Assembly: GCF_933775445.1 (NCBI RefSeq)
Contig: NC_065874.1
Location: 33,178,501 to 33,242,500 of the forward strand
Length of the DNA stretch: 64,000 nt
Direction: 5' to 3'
Source of the DNA: Argentina anserina
Taxonomy: Eukaryota; Streptophyta; Magnoliopsida; Rosales; Rosaceae
This document shows positions 35,055 to 46,667 of this stretch, piece by piece. Under the pieces are notes generated by a model. That model saw nothing but the letters and a program-made list of their open reading frames with translations, was not told where the DNA came from and searched no databases. Made by a program: the position numbers and the translations under genes. Numbering within the stretch: position 1 is the stretch's first letter; each line of letters opens with the position of its first letter.

Positions 35055-36962
35055 ATGGGTTCGAAATCGCACGGCGGTCATCCTCACTCCGGCGACGGCG
35101 CTAGCCCTGGGTCCGTCTCCTTCCTTCTCAATTCACCTTTTTCTTTTTCAATTCCCGCGAAATTTGGATCTATAGGAAAATCATCAAACTAAAAATTGAA
35201 ACTTTAACTTTCTGACAATTCTGAACAATTGCTCTGTGATTATGCAGTAAGATCTTCATTGGTGGATTGGCTAAAGACACCACATATGGTACGTGCCCTC
35301 TTTTTTTTTGTTTCAACAAAATTCACAGCTTTTTTGGTTCTTTCTATAAATGTTATTATGTACTTTATATTTGAATTGAATAATCCCTAAGTTGAAGTTA
35401 CACTGTTGAATTATGTAGCCTGTTTTGATGTTAGTTATTGGATTTTTGGTGTGTTGTTATGGTTTTGGTGATGAAATGCTTCTGTTGTTGATGATATGGT
35501 AGCTACATTTACTAAGCATTTTGGGAAGTATGGAGAGATAGTGGACTCTGTGATAATGAAGGATAGATTCACGGGTACTCCAAGGGGTTTTGGGTTTATC
35601 ACCTATGCTGATCCTTTGGTCGTTGACAAAGTTATCGAGGATACTCATGTGATCAATGGGAAGCAGGTGAAGTTGTTCTTGAGGATTGTTTGTTTTTTAA
35701 GTGAACTTGCTTAAATGTTAAACTATGGGAGTACTTTTTTCGAGTGGTGTTGTTGACACGGTGAAATTTGAGCAGGTTGAGATCAAGAGGACCATTCCTA
35801 AAGGCCAAGGGCAATCAAAGGACTTTAGGACGAAGAAGATATTTGTGGGTGGAATTCCGTCTGCAGTTACCGAGGGTATGGTTTTGTAGCTTACTCTTTT
35901 TACGGATTAGCTACTCAGAAGGTTTTTGGTTTTTTGGTTCTTGTTGTTCTGCACATTTATGTGTTTATTTGCGTCGTGGAATTGTACAGAGGAGTTGAAG
36001 AGTTTCTTTTCAAAATATGGGGAAGTTGTGGAACACCAGATCATACGGGATCATGAAACCAACCGTTCTCGAGGCTTTGGATTTGTAATTTTTGACAGTG
36101 AGGAAGTTGTAGATGAATTGTTATCTAAAGGAAACATGGTTGATATGGAGGGGACCCAGGTGAGCTTATTTAAATGGTCTCCGGGTAACCAGGATGTACA
36201 CAGATTTATTTTTGACATGGAACATGGGTTCTTTCACTCCTCAGTTTTGTTAAAAAGATGGTTAGATGGTTGTTTTTCTTTATGGCTTAGTTGTTCACGT
36301 ATACTCTAGTATTTTGTCACTAATTTTAGGTGGAGGTTGTTACAGGTATAGATCTACTGAGGAAAGGGTGGTCGCAGTAGCCCCATTTTGAAATAACCTA
36401 GGTTAACTAAGTTGCTTTGTTGTAGGTGGAGATCAAGAAAGCTGAACCAAAGAAATCCTCAAATCCCCCACCTGCTTCTACATATGGTAGCAATCCTAGG
36501 GCTCGTTCTTTCAATGATGGCTATGGTCCATATGGCAGTTCTTATGGTGGTTTTGACGGAGGATTTGGCCCTGGCCCCTATAGGACACCAGGTGCTCTTG
36601 GTGGCGGTAGATATGGTGGTGGTGGTTATGGATATGGTTATGGTAGTGATAATGGGGAATTTGGCACTGGGTATGGAAGTTTTGGCAGCAATAGCTTAGG
36701 TGGCTATAGGGGTGAATCTTCCCTTGGCTACACCAGTCGCTTGGGCCCCTATGGTGGTGGTTTTGGTGGCGGTTATGGTCCAAGTGGTTTAGGTGGCTAC
36801 GGTCGAGGTGGTGGTGAAGGCTATGGAGGTGGTAGTTATGGAAGTTCAAACTACGGTGGCGGATATGAATCTGGCACTGGTGGTACTTATGGTGGAGCTG
36901 GTGGAGCGTATGGAAGGGGGGGATATAGTAGCAGTAGTCGGTACCATCCATATTCAAGATAG
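35055..36962 (+). CDS. Glycine-rich hnRNP with two RRMs
   Basis: Six exons: 35055-35110, 35248-35288, 35503-35666, 35776-35875, 35990-36159 and 36426-36962; all GT-AG, 355 aa. RRM1: RNP2 KIFIGGL at 20-26 and RNP1 RGFGFITY at 60-67. RRM2: RNP2 KIFVGGI at 108-114 and RNP1 RGFGFVIF at 148-155. The C-terminal exon is a Gly/Tyr/Ser-rich low-complexity tail (about 190-355) ending SSSRYHPYSR. This matches the plant hnRNP A/B-like (RNP1, Musashi-like) group, nuclear-cytoplasmic proteins that bind mRNA and affect splicing, export or stress responses. The PY-like C-terminus may serve nuclear import; that is inference. Intact, with no oddities. Confidence 0.93.
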
Positions 36963-39320
36963 AAATAGAGGGGGGTAGTCAGTTTCATCCCTATTCAAGA
37001 TAGTAAGAAGGCCTTTCAATGCTGTTGCTAGCCTTGCCATAGAAGTTTGACACAGGTTGCGTTAGATTTCTGCCTCGCACACGGTTAGGCACTTTCTTGG
37101 AACTACTAGAGATTTTCTGTGATGGGAGCTTTTGGTGGTCAGAAGAGTTTCATTAAGGCAATTTCTCTATTTTATGGCTTAGAACAACTTTGTAGATTGA
37201 AGGATATGGTGTCTGCTATGGACATCTTGTAGTTTTATTTGAACTTAGTATCTTGTAGACTATAGTATCGTATTATGGTGTTGATTGCAATCTACTTAGA
37301 GTATGTGATCTAAGTTATTTTCTTTAATGTTATAATTATCTGTTTAATAGGGCATGTGATGTTCACATTAGTTATAATTAGTTCACTATCCAGGTGTTAT
37401 TACAACACCTGGGTATCAGTTGGTCTGAACTTATGGTATATAATTTCTTTTAGTTTAAGGTTTAGTTTCAGAGTGAACAGGGAACTCCATTGTAGTCTTG
37501 CTTTATATTGCAGGCTTGTTAGGTTGCTGTGACTGTTGGGGTATTAGTTTATTCTTTTTCTTTCTCTGACATTCTTATTCATTATTCATCATCTTGAAAT
37601 TTTAATCGTAATTTAGACCTATGTTTATTTGCATTAAATGTCTCATGTAATTGACGCATTATTGCTGCTTTGTGTTGGAACTTTAATGCATGTTAAGTTG
37701 TGCGTCTATGTTACTTCTGTATCTGGAGCCTGGAGGTTCATACATTGGCCAGTATGAAGTAAAAGAACTCGGGCCAAGTTCCAGGGTGGTTATCCTTCTA
37801 TCTATCCACTACTGTTTTTGACTACGTATTGGTGTACTTTGCTCATTATTCGATTATTGGTAAGGATCTTTGATTTATATATCTATTTACACAATGCTGC
37901 ATTTTGTGGTTTCAACATTCAACTCAATACCAGATGTGACGATCAAACTCTGCTGTCCTTACTTGATTTCTGTGGCTTAACTCTGAAAGCCTTAGAATGC
38001 GATTTATAGAAATTGAGTTTGGAAATTCATGTAATGTGATCTGACAAGGTTTTGAGCTGCATAAATAACAAAAACAATTGAGACCATTCCATTTGCAAGA
38101 ACAGTAAAAGGCTGGAACTAAGAGACTAGGACTCTAGGAGTCGAGTTGGTCTCAGATTTTCCATTTTCTGAGTAAATAGCTATAAGGTTTGATCTACCCT
38201 GAAGTCCATACAAGCCAGAGAACCATTTCCTTAAATCCCTCAATAATTCTTTGCAAAACAGAGTTGAAACCCGAGTACGGCAAAGTATTGACGAGTTTGG
38301 GGAAGTACTGTTAATGATGAAGGAGCTCACAACCCCAAAAAAAGTTTACAGTCCTCAGATGTTGCAGATAATTGGACGGTCAGAAATCTCAACATCCCGG
38401 CCTAGGTGAATGTCACCAGTGTGATGGCTTCGTGCAATAGACTGGTGCTTCTAGGTATTGAGGGGAGGCCTGTGTCCTGTTTGGACCAGTGTTCTCATTT
38501 GTTTAAAAAATTTACTGTTATATATGCTCCTTCTGTAATCAAATTAGCACATATTCCTTTCGTCTTCTACTAGTCGCTTCAATTTCCTTGGATGTATCAT
38601 ATTATTCATATATGCTAGCTTTCCGGTCATCCTGTCATTTCTCTGTACTTATATATGAAATACTTACTCGCTCTGTATATAGAACAATAGAAGTCAAAGA
38701 TATCTAGGTTGGTTCTTAGAGATCTCCTTTTTTTTTTTTTTGAATAATGAAGAAACTTCATTAAGGCAAAGCCCAAACTGAGCCCAGAAAAACTGGTACT
38801 CACACGAAAAACAAACAGCAAGGGTAAAGATCTCATTAACACTAAGATATTATGAAGTTGACTGCCAAGCTGGTCGGTTTTTCTTGAACTGCAAGGAAAT
38901 AAAAGTAAGCCACTATTCTTCTCTTCCATCTTGGTGAGCAAGAAACACTTAAAAGTTTGGTGAGCAATCATTCTATTTATTAGTTGATCCGGTTATTATT
39001 TCTTTCTTGTGTGTTTAAAAAGGTATTAACCTTTCTGCTGGTTGTTAATCTTCTTCTTCTGTGTCAGAGCTAGCAAGTCTTTCTATCTCAGTCCGGTATG
39101 TCCTCTTTCATTCCATCTTCTCCAAATTCTGCAGAATTAAGTAGCATTGTTCTTGGTCTAATAGAGAAACCTACCATTGGCGCAGCACTGTAATCTGCTC
39201 TACTTTTTCATTACTATTGCATGAAAACAATCCTATTTTTTTTGTGGCTGCAAGTTAGTATATAATCTATGCAAATATAAAGTTTTTGCCTACTTAAGTC
39301 TTAATAATGTGATTGTTGCA
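36963..39320. other. Intergenic region downstream of the hnRNP gene
   Basis: The first few hundred bases are the likely 3' UTR. A 9-bp perfect stem (37390-37398 with 37404-37412, CCAGGTGTT/AACACCTGG) lies about 430 bases after the stop. No gene is recognised. A short retroposon-like insertion at 38727-38827 is listed separately. Confidence 0.4.
38727..38827 (-). mobile_element. Short retroposon insertion (LINE/SINE tail)
   Basis: A run of about 14 T starts the insertion, followed by GAATAATGAAGAAACTTCATT, which on minus reads as a retroposon 3' end with its poly(A) tail. A 7-base direct repeat AGATCTC flanks it (38720-38726 and 38828-38834). Length about 100 bases; 5'-truncated. Confidence 0.45.
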
Positions 39321-39321
39321 G

Positions 39322-40606
39322 CCCTTCTATTTGCGGCTGGGAAATCTGTTCAACGTCGGAAGAGGGGGAGGTTTTCGATCTCCCTGAACACATTGTAGTG
39401 GAGATTATGTGTCGGTTGCCTGTCAAATCTTTGATCCGGTTCAGCTGTGTGTCGAAAAGGTGGCGTTCTATTATCATTTTTGACCCTCAGTTTGCCAAAT
39501 CTCAACTCCAGCTAGCAAATGAGCAGAGAACCCTCCGTCATAGAGTCCTTGTCTCCACCCTCTCCATGGTTTACAAAACCTCAATATTTAATCCTCCTAC
39601 CTTAGTCGGGAATTCTCAACTGCAATGCTTGGAAGACTTATCTGGAGACCATATTTGGGTCACAAATTGCTCATTTCCATCTGAGCAGCAGAGCACAATT
39701 GTAATGGCTTCTTGCAATGGGTTGGTAGTTCTGGGTAATTACTATGAAGACTTGTCTATCTGGAACCCATCAACGGGTTTCTTTCGGAAAATACCTGATC
39801 CAAAATTTTCATCATTAACAAAAAATGGGAGTTTGTAAGAGGCATTGCGGAAAATTTGGGTTTGGTTATGTGTCATCCACTGACGACTACAAACTAGTTT
39901 TAGTATTCCCTGATAAATACTCTGATGCAGCAGTAGGATATGTGGATGTGGATGTCAACATCTTCATCTTCTCAATGAGAGCTAACTCTTGGAGCACTCG
40001 TAAAGCCTCTCATTGGTCGTTCTCCAATTTTGGCTGGAGGATTGAACACTGCGGGGTTTTTTTGAATGAAGCAATCCATTGGATTAACTCCTCTAATTAT
40101 GATGTAGATGGGGGTTTGATTGAAGTATGCTGTATCAATGCTTTTGATTTGGTAAGTGAAGAGTTACGGCAAATGCCTATTCCTGGTTTTGACCAAGTTG
40201 ATGAGGAAAACTTCCATTTTGTTGGTAAATGGATGCAGATGGTGGTTCACTTAGGAGGATGCCTCTGCCTCTTGTCCCACTCTAGTCAGTTATATGAGGA
40301 AAGTGATGCTATTGGATTATGGATAAAAGTCTTTGAATTTAGTGAGGATTTCTCTACAACATTTCTCTACAACATTTCTTTGGTTCGCGGCCTTTACGCA
40401 TCAGCTGGAGAGACGATATGTGTTTCGTTACAGAAAATGATGCCATTGTCATCAAACAGTTTGAAAAGGAGCTAGTCAAGATAGAATGTCGTAAAGGTGA
40501 GAAGACGGTCTGCAGCAGCGCATATATGCTTGAGGAACACTGCAGGGGTGAGTTTTTGTTGGATACAATGGTATATGATGAAACTTTAGTTTCAATACCT
40601 CTATGA
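39322..40606 (+). pseudogene. F-box/FBA gene copy 3, two frameshifts
   Basis: An F-box is clear at about 39375-39500 (LPEHIVVEIMCRLPVKSLIRFSC-type text, VSKRWRSII). The FBA-type C-terminal region follows (SIWNPSTGFFRKIP; FGFGYVSSTDDYKLV; VDVNIFIFSMRANSW; ELVKIECRKGEKTV; VYDETLVSIPL, stop at 40606). Frames change near 39830-39850 and again near 40425-40440, where a GT dinucleotide appears inserted after GETIC. A 13-base tandem duplication (TCTCTACAACATT, about 40353-40378) lies just before the second break. No start codon is evident; a splice acceptor at 39320-39321 suggests an upstream exon. F-box proteins pair with SKP1/CUL1, but two breaks make a working product unlikely. It is related to, but clearly older than, the copies at 11.5 and 19.8 kb, on the other strand. 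Confidence 0.7.
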
Positions 40607-41440
40607 TTAGGGACACATATGTTGATCCACATGTTAACTGGTTATCTATGTAAGATTTGTGTTTGGTTGAGTATAAAGCCTTGTATTTTGTATTTGTTTT
40701 CTGTTATGATTCTGTGTACTACGTCTGTAATTATAGAGTGACCAGATGCTGTGAAATAGCGTATGTCGCATTCTTGTCCCCGTTCCTCTATGAGCATTTT
40801 AGTCTTAGTACAAAAGCATTCATATGTTGGAGAATAGTATGAATCACAAAGCACAGATTGCTGGTAGTGCTGCATGATGATCTCTACACAAGATCAGTTA
40901 ATCAAGAGTTTTTACAGGCTTATCTGGTTGGAGTTACAGCCATGCTCTTTAAATTCAGATCAAGTAATTCTGGTTGGATGAAGTAGCAATTGGTTACCAA
41001 GGCCAACTAGGAAATAACTTATCAACACTAACTTAGTTCAGGTGAATAACCTTGAGCGCGACCTCCCTCAAGATATTGTAGTTACGATATTTGATTATTA
41101 CATGTTAAATTTGTTATCAGAATCACTTATGTGTTGATAATCGAAATGGTGGCACTATGCCACTATATTTCAAGTTAGTTGAAAGTATGATTTTCGACAT
41201 TTTTTTATCGAATAAATCAGTAAAGAATTAAAAATAATAATATTAGAATTAAAAACGTAGTAATAGACTGATATCATTACACAAAATGGTATCAGACAAC
41301 TTTATGTTTTAATAGATTAGATTTTTTTATAAATATCTCAAAATTTACTTATTATTTATTTATTTTGTTTGATTTTTATGTTAAACGCTTGAGAAATTTT
41401 AAATACACACCTTAAATCTCTAAATACACACACATACTCA

Positions 41441-41471
<31 letters not shown>

Positions 41472-41995
41472 CGATCATCAATGTATTTCGATTAACAAAA
41501 AAAAATGAAGAGATGAACTTCTTTTTGTTTTTGGAATGTAAGAAGTAAAATTTAATAAAATGAAAAATCAGAATTTTTGTACATGAATTATCTTGTTCAG
41601 AATTTTATAATAGAATTTTCTATTTTTGAAGTGTAAAAATTGATTGTTTGGATTAATTTTCAATCAAAATAGATTCTAAATTAGATTTTTCAGAAAATTA
41701 ATAATATTTTACTTATTTTCAAAAATAAATATTCTGTTTTTAATTATTTAATTTATTTTTAATTTTCTTAAATTTTACAAATAATTAATTTGGTCATTTG
41801 ATATTCATGTAAAATGTTATTAGAAATATAGATGGGTTGTGTATTAAAAGGTGTATTTAAAACTTCTCTAGACGCTTATTAATCGTGGAAAACAAAGCCT
41901 AGAAGCACAACACTGAAAATTACTGGACTCTCTCTCTCTCTGCTTCAGAGAAGTTGCTGCAAACTGAGTCGTGAACTCGGACGATTAAGTGAGTC
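40607..41995. other. AT-rich intergenic region
   Basis: Very AT-rich, with an (AT) microsatellite at 41441-41468. No gene recognised. The last 80 bases, with a CT tract near 41929-41942, are the likely leader of the EMC8/9 gene. Confidence 0.45.
41441..41468. repeat. (AT)n microsatellite
   Basis: Uninterrupted AT dinucleotides over 28 bases. Confidence 0.9.
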
Positions 41996-44141
41996 ATGGG
42001 CGGCGAGTTACGCTACGAGATCGCGCAGAACGCGTACATAAAGCTCGTCCTCCACGCTCTGAAGCACAAGACCTCCGCCGTCAACGGCATCCTCCTCGGC
42101 CGCGTCTCCCCCCAAAACGACGTCGTCGAGATCACCGACTCCGTCCCTCTCTTCCACTCCCAGCTCGGCCTCCTCCCCCAGCTCGAGATCTCCCTCATCC
42201 TCGTCAGTCTCTCACCATTCCATTCAACTCAATTTGAAATTTTTAGATTTCTTTTTCGATTTTGTGAATTGAAATTTGAATCTGAATTGGTCTTGTTTCA
42301 GATTGAGGAACAGTTTGCGGAGAAAGGAGTGAGCATAGTTGGCTACTTCCACGCCAACGAGAGGTTTGATGATCATGAGCTTGGCAGCCTAGCCAAGAAT
42401 GTTGGTGATCACATTTATCGCTATCTTCCTCAAGCTGCTGTGCTCTTGGTAGTTAGTGTGTGATTTTGTCTATTTCAAGAAAGCTTTCGGAGTTTTTTAG
42501 GTTTCGAGAGATTTGGAGTTTTATTTTGTGTTTGTGTTTGTGTTTGTGTGTTTACAGTTAGATAACAAGAAGCTTGCAGCTTTGTCGAAGACAAAGGACC
42601 GGAGCCCCGTGGTTCAGGTTGGTTTATAGTTTGCTTTGATCTTAGTGCGCTATATGCTCGCTGTTTGATTAAATTCTGTTTTCAATTATGTACTATTTGT
42701 AGTATGACTTTAGTTTAGTTAAGAAAATGTAGAGGATACGTGTGTGGTAAGTGTAACTAGGGTTTGTAGTGACAGTGGATATTTATAACTGCCACTGAAT
42801 CGTTGAAGTGGATTATTGGGGTCGAGAAGATAATTGAATTATGTGATAGTAACCGCAGGAAAATGTTTTGGACATCTTTAGCGATTCGAATTGTGGATGG
42901 AGGTGTGGCTCTCTGGTCAGTGAGTTGTAATGATAGAGAGGAACTCAGAGAGCTTAATTCTGTCTATGAAGTAGATACATTGGATATTATGTTAATCCAA
43001 GCCCAACTAAAAGGGTATATGAGATTAGCTTATACCCTGCCTTATAAGACGTCCTAGAACATAAAAGCATACATAGGTTTGGGTTTTTTGTGGCCTTTGT
43101 CTGAGCTCATGTAGTCATATATCAGTCGCAAAAAGTTAATTTAGTGATCAAACTCGATCCGCTTCTCTAACGCCCATATGGATGCTGTACATTTCATATT
43201 ATTAATCATAATTAAGATGCCAAGAAGATACCCTTTTGTTTTCTTGTCTTGTACTTGTAAGCTATTACTAAATTAGGCAATGGTAACAAGCACCTTTTTT
43301 GTACTTTCCAGTTTAAAACTACTTTCAAGGTTTGCTACTAGGTTCCGTATGCAATGATATAAGATCCCTATTCATGGACCTTGGTTTAGTGTTGTGGTGT
43401 TCGAATTCTACTCTCAGGAGTTTGCAACATAGATTGTGTTGCATGTATCTGAAAAGAGGGTAATAGTGTTTGTTATTAACAAGCCAACTAATTAAATCAT
43501 CCCTGTTTGAACATCCTCTTCAAACCCTCTGATCCTAAACTTTCTGTGTCTGCCTTTCAGTTTGTCTGTTTGATGATGATTAGTTTAGTAAGCTGATCTT
43601 AGAAAATCAAACATGTTTTAACTGACATTTAGTTTATTCAAGTTGAGAAATCTGACGCGCAGTTGCTCTTCCCGATTATGCATGTTGAAGCTATCTTTTA
43701 CCCATTCTCATCCATCTCCTGTATAAGCTTAATCTTCTGTACCTTTTTTATATAGACATAAATTTCGGTCATTATCAGTCATGGAAATGCTCCCTTGTAA
43801 TAAGTTTCAGCTTATATATTTCTAATATTTTCTGTTTCATGGAAAAAAAAAATCAGCTTTACACAAAAGATGCATCTAGGATTTGGAAGTTAGTTGGATC
43901 AGATGGAAATCAGTTGACGATCAAGGAGCCCTCCGCAAATGCTGTTCTACTGGATCACATTTCAACTGAAAAATGGCAGGATGTTGTTGATTTTGACGAT
44001 CACCTTGATGACATTAGCAAGTAAGTGCAATACAACATCATACCTGTTCTTATTCTCACGATTCTCTTAATTTTCCTGTTTAGAATACTGATTGAAATCT
44101 GACGTAACAGGGATTGGCTGAACCCAGAGCTCTTCAAGTAA
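41996..44141 (+). CDS. EMC8: ER membrane protein complex subunit 8/9
   Basis: Five exons: 41996-42202, 42302-42448, 42558-42617, 43857-44020 and 44111-44141; phases close to 202 aa, the normal family length. The text MGGELRYEIAQNAYIKLVLHAL, NGILLG, QLEISLIL, GYFHANERFDD and DDISKDWLNPELFK identifies the EMC8/9 (UPF0172, MPN-like) family; the Arabidopsis gene is essential for embryo development (EMB2731). EMC inserts tail-anchored and multipass proteins in the ER membrane; this subunit is on the cytosolic side. The first exon is markedly GC-rich, unlike the rest. Intron 3 (42618-43856) is long. Plants usually have one gene standing for both animal paralogues. Confidence 0.92.
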
Positions 44142-44142
44142 A

Positions 44143-44388
44143 CTAGGCATTTATAGCTTCCTCCTGGGCATCAGAGGACAAGCACAACTGGTCCAAGAAA
44201 TCCGATAGACTGACCTCAATCTCCTTTGTTTCTGGGAATTTTTTTCCGAGATGTAAAAACTGGATTACATTGTTCACCTCATACTTCAAAAAAGTTATGA
44301 ACTCGATTAGTATCTTTGCCGCCTCGAGCGTTTCAGTTGTAGAACCGAACACAATTTTGAAATGTCGCAAACTAAGTAACTGGTGCAA
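44143..44388 (-). other. Antisense open frame beside the EMC8/9 stop
   Basis: An 81-codon frame on minus ends one base past the EMC8/9 stop codon (its stop is at 44145-44143). The translation (for example TLEAAKILIEFITFLKYEV, LSDFLDQLCLSSDAQEEA) looks amphipathic and protein-like, with no repeats. I do not recognise it. It could be the C-terminal exon of an unannotated antisense gene, a gene fragment, or chance within the EMC8/9 3' UTR. Confidence 0.2.
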
Positions 44389-44515
44389 GGTTTCTGAGTC
44401 AAAATGTCTTTGATGTTATTCAAAGCTGCCTTTACGGCGTCGTTTTGAACAAAGTAGTCCTTAAAAAAAGCCAAAAGCCCAAACCTTCAGAATTCAAAAC
44501 CACAAAGAGTTTGAA

Positions 44516-46357
44516 ATGCTTTCAGCACTCACTTCCCTCCATCTCCCTCATCATCATCATCATCTTCTCCACACCTTCACCTCCCCATTTGAGCTCAAAC
44601 AACTCCATGCCCATCTCATCAAAACCAACACCCCCCTCTCTTCCCTCCCCCTCACCCGGATCGCCTTCGCTTGCTCCCTCACTCCCTCCTTCTCCTACGC
44701 CCACAAACTCTTCCACCACCTCCAAAACCCCGAGATCACCGCCTGGAATTCCTGCCTCAAAGCCTTCGCCGAAGGCGAAAACCCCGCTGATGCATTGCTC
44801 CTCTTCCACCAGCTGCATTGCTTCAATGTAGCTCCTGATCATTTCACCCTCTCTTTCGTTCTAAAGGCGTGCACTCGCTTGGTGGATTTTAACACCGGCA
44901 GAGTGCTGCATTGCTTCGTTGAGAAGCTTGGGTTTCGGTCCAATCTGTTTTTGGTGAACATGATTCTGAATCTGTATGCGTTATGTGGGGAGACTTGGGA
45001 TGCACGGAAGATGTTCGACAGAATGCCGCAGAGAGATGTTGTGACGTGGAACATAATGATGACTCTGTTGGTGAAGAGAGGTGATATGGAGGAGGCTTAT
45101 GGGCTGTTTTCGGGGATGAAGGAGAGAAACGTGAGGTCATGGACGCTGATGATTTCGGGGTTTGCGCAGAGCGGGAAGCCTAAGGAGGCCGTTCGTGTGT
45201 TTTTGGAGATGGAGGAGGCGGGTGTGAGGGCGAATGAGGTGACTGTAGGGGCGGTTCTTTCGGCGTGTGCTGATTTGGGTGACTTGGATTTGGGAAGGAG
45301 AGTTCATGAGTTCTCGAGCCGGAGTGGGTTTAGGAGAAATGTTTGGATTTGTAATACGCTGATTGAGATGTATGCCAAATGTGGGTGTCTGGAGGATGCT
45401 CGTAGGGTTTTTGATGGGATGAAAGAGCGAACGGTTGTGTCGTGGTCGGCTATGATTTCGGGCTTAGCCATGCATGGGCAGGCTGAGGAAGCTTTGAGGC
45501 TTTTCTCAGACATGATTGAGAGAGGGATGGAGCCAAATCATGTGACTTTTGTTGGATTATTGCATGCTTGTAGCCACATGGGGTTTGTCGATAAGGGTCG
45601 TGAGTTCTTTGCCAGTATGACTGCAGATTATGGTATAGTTCCAAAAATTGAGCATTATGGTTGTATGGTTGATCTCTTAAGCCGGGCAGGGCTCCTTCAT
45701 GAGGCTCACGAGCTTATCATGAACATGCCTATCAAACCTAATGGTGTTGTGTGGGGAGCTCTCCTTGGTGGATGCAAAGTTCACAGAAACATTGAACTGG
45801 CTGAAGTAGCAACAAAGCACCTTGCTGAACTGGATCCACTGAACGATGGATACTATGTTGTCTTATCAAACATTTATGCGGAGGCACAACGGTGGGAGGA
45901 TGTGACGAGAGTGAGAAGGCTAATGAGGGATCGAGGGGTGAAGAAGACGCCTGGGTGGAGTTCAATCACAGTAGATGGAGTGGTCCATGAGTTTGTTGCT
46001 GGGGATGAAACCCATCCTCAAGCCGAGGAGATCATCCAAAAGTGGGAGAAGCTACTTGAAACAATGAAGATGAAGGGTTATGTGCCCAATACTTCAGTTG
46101 TTCTACTAGACATGGAAGAGGATGAAAAGGAGAAATTTCTCAATCGCCATAGTGAGAAATTAGCACTGGTGTTTGGGCTGATCAAAACGAAGCCTGGAAC
46201 ACCAATTCGAATTATGAAGAATCTTCGCGTTTGTGAGGACTGTCATGCTGCTTTAAAACTAGTATCAGAAATTGCTGACAGAGAGATAGTTGTGCGTGAT
46301 AGAAATCGGTTCCATTGTTTCAAAAATGGTTCTTGTTCCTGCAGGGATTACTGGTGA
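44516..46357 (+). CDS. PPR-DYW organelle RNA-editing protein
   Basis: One intronless frame of 613 aa, typical for the PLS subfamily. PPR units run from about residue 60 to 440 (HAHLIKT, NSCLKAFAEG, NMILNLYALCG, WNIMMTLLVKRGD, NTLIEMYAKCG, WSAMISGLAMHG). E/E+ motifs follow and a complete DYW deaminase closes the protein: HSE at 545-547, CEDCH with Cys 573, Cys 576 and His 577, and the terminal DYW at 611-613. HxE and CxxC are the zinc ligands and catalytic Glu of C-to-U editing deaminases acting on mitochondrial or chloroplast transcripts. Target and organelle cannot be read from here. The N-terminus is His/Leu-rich and could be a transit peptide. It starts 374 bases after the EMC8/9 stop codon, same strand. 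Intact. Confidence 0.93.
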   Translation: MLSALTSLHLPHHHHHLLHTFTSPFELKQLHAHLIKTNTPLSSLPLTRIAFACSLTPSFSYAHKLFHHLQNPEITAWNSCLKAFAEGENPADALLLFHQLHCFNVAPDHFTLSFVLKACTRLVDFNTGRVLHCFVEKLGFRSNLFLVNMILNLYALCGETWDARKMFDRMPQRDVVTWNIMMTLLVKRGDMEEAYGLFSGMKERNVRSWTLMISGFAQSGKPKEAVRVFLEMEEAGVRANEVTVGAVLSACADLGDLDLGRRVHEFSSRSGFRRNVWICNTLIEMYAKCGCLEDARRVFDGMKERTVVSWSAMISGLAMHGQAEEALRLFSDMIERGMEPNHVTFVGLLHACSHMGFVDKGREFFASMTADYGIVPKIEHYGCMVDLLSRAGLLHEAHELIMNMPIKPNGVVWGALLGGCKVHRNIELAEVATKHLAELDPLNDGYYVVLSNIYAEAQRWEDVTRVRRLMRDRGVKKTPGWSSITVDGVVHEFVAGDETHPQAEEIIQKWEKLLETMKMKGYVPNTSVVLLDMEEDEKEKFLNRHSEKLALVFGLIKTKPGTPIRIMKNLRVCEDCHAALKLVSEIADREIVVRDRNRFHCFKNGSCSCRDYW

Positions 46358-46667
46358 TATAGGGTCTTAGAAAAGTACATTATACATTTTGGCTAACATT
46401 ATTGTAGTCATTTGTCAAAGAAACTGGGAATGTACATCTGTATGCTACTCTTATCTGTAACAAAGCACGATTCAAACACTACCTGCGATTGTATGAAAAT
46501 CAGAAAATTTATTACTGAAATTTATTAATGATTCAAAAACAATTTATGTTTACCAGTCTGCTATTGCTGCACGACGATAACCAGCATCAACAAACACTAT
46601 TCTACTTGAACTGGGCTACGATTCGATGAACTAATGAAGTTTACCAGCAGCTAACTCTGAAGTTTTG
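46358..46667. other. Convergent 3' region
   Basis: Between the ends of the PPR-DYW gene (+) and the OPT gene (-). Presumed 3' UTRs only. Confidence 0.5.

Noticed and set aside
36328..36352. Alternative exon start in hnRNP intron 5 (TTAGGTGGAGGTTG resembles the true exon 6 start)
   Set aside because: Use of this acceptor leads to an in-frame stop before the Gly-rich exon; likely a decoy.
36511..36957. His/Tyr-rich 148-codon frame on minus inside the hnRNP gene
   Set aside because: It is the mirror of the Gly/Tyr-rich codons of the last hnRNP exon; low complexity and no independent support.
41989..42237. Arg/Pro-rich 82-codon frame overlapping EMC8/9 exon 1
   Set aside because: A frame shadow created by the GC-rich first exon; it runs into intron 1.
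44522..44842. Gly/Glu-rich minus frame within the PPR-DYW gene
   Set aside because: Antisense of the Pro/Ser/Leu-rich N-terminal codons; no separate signals.
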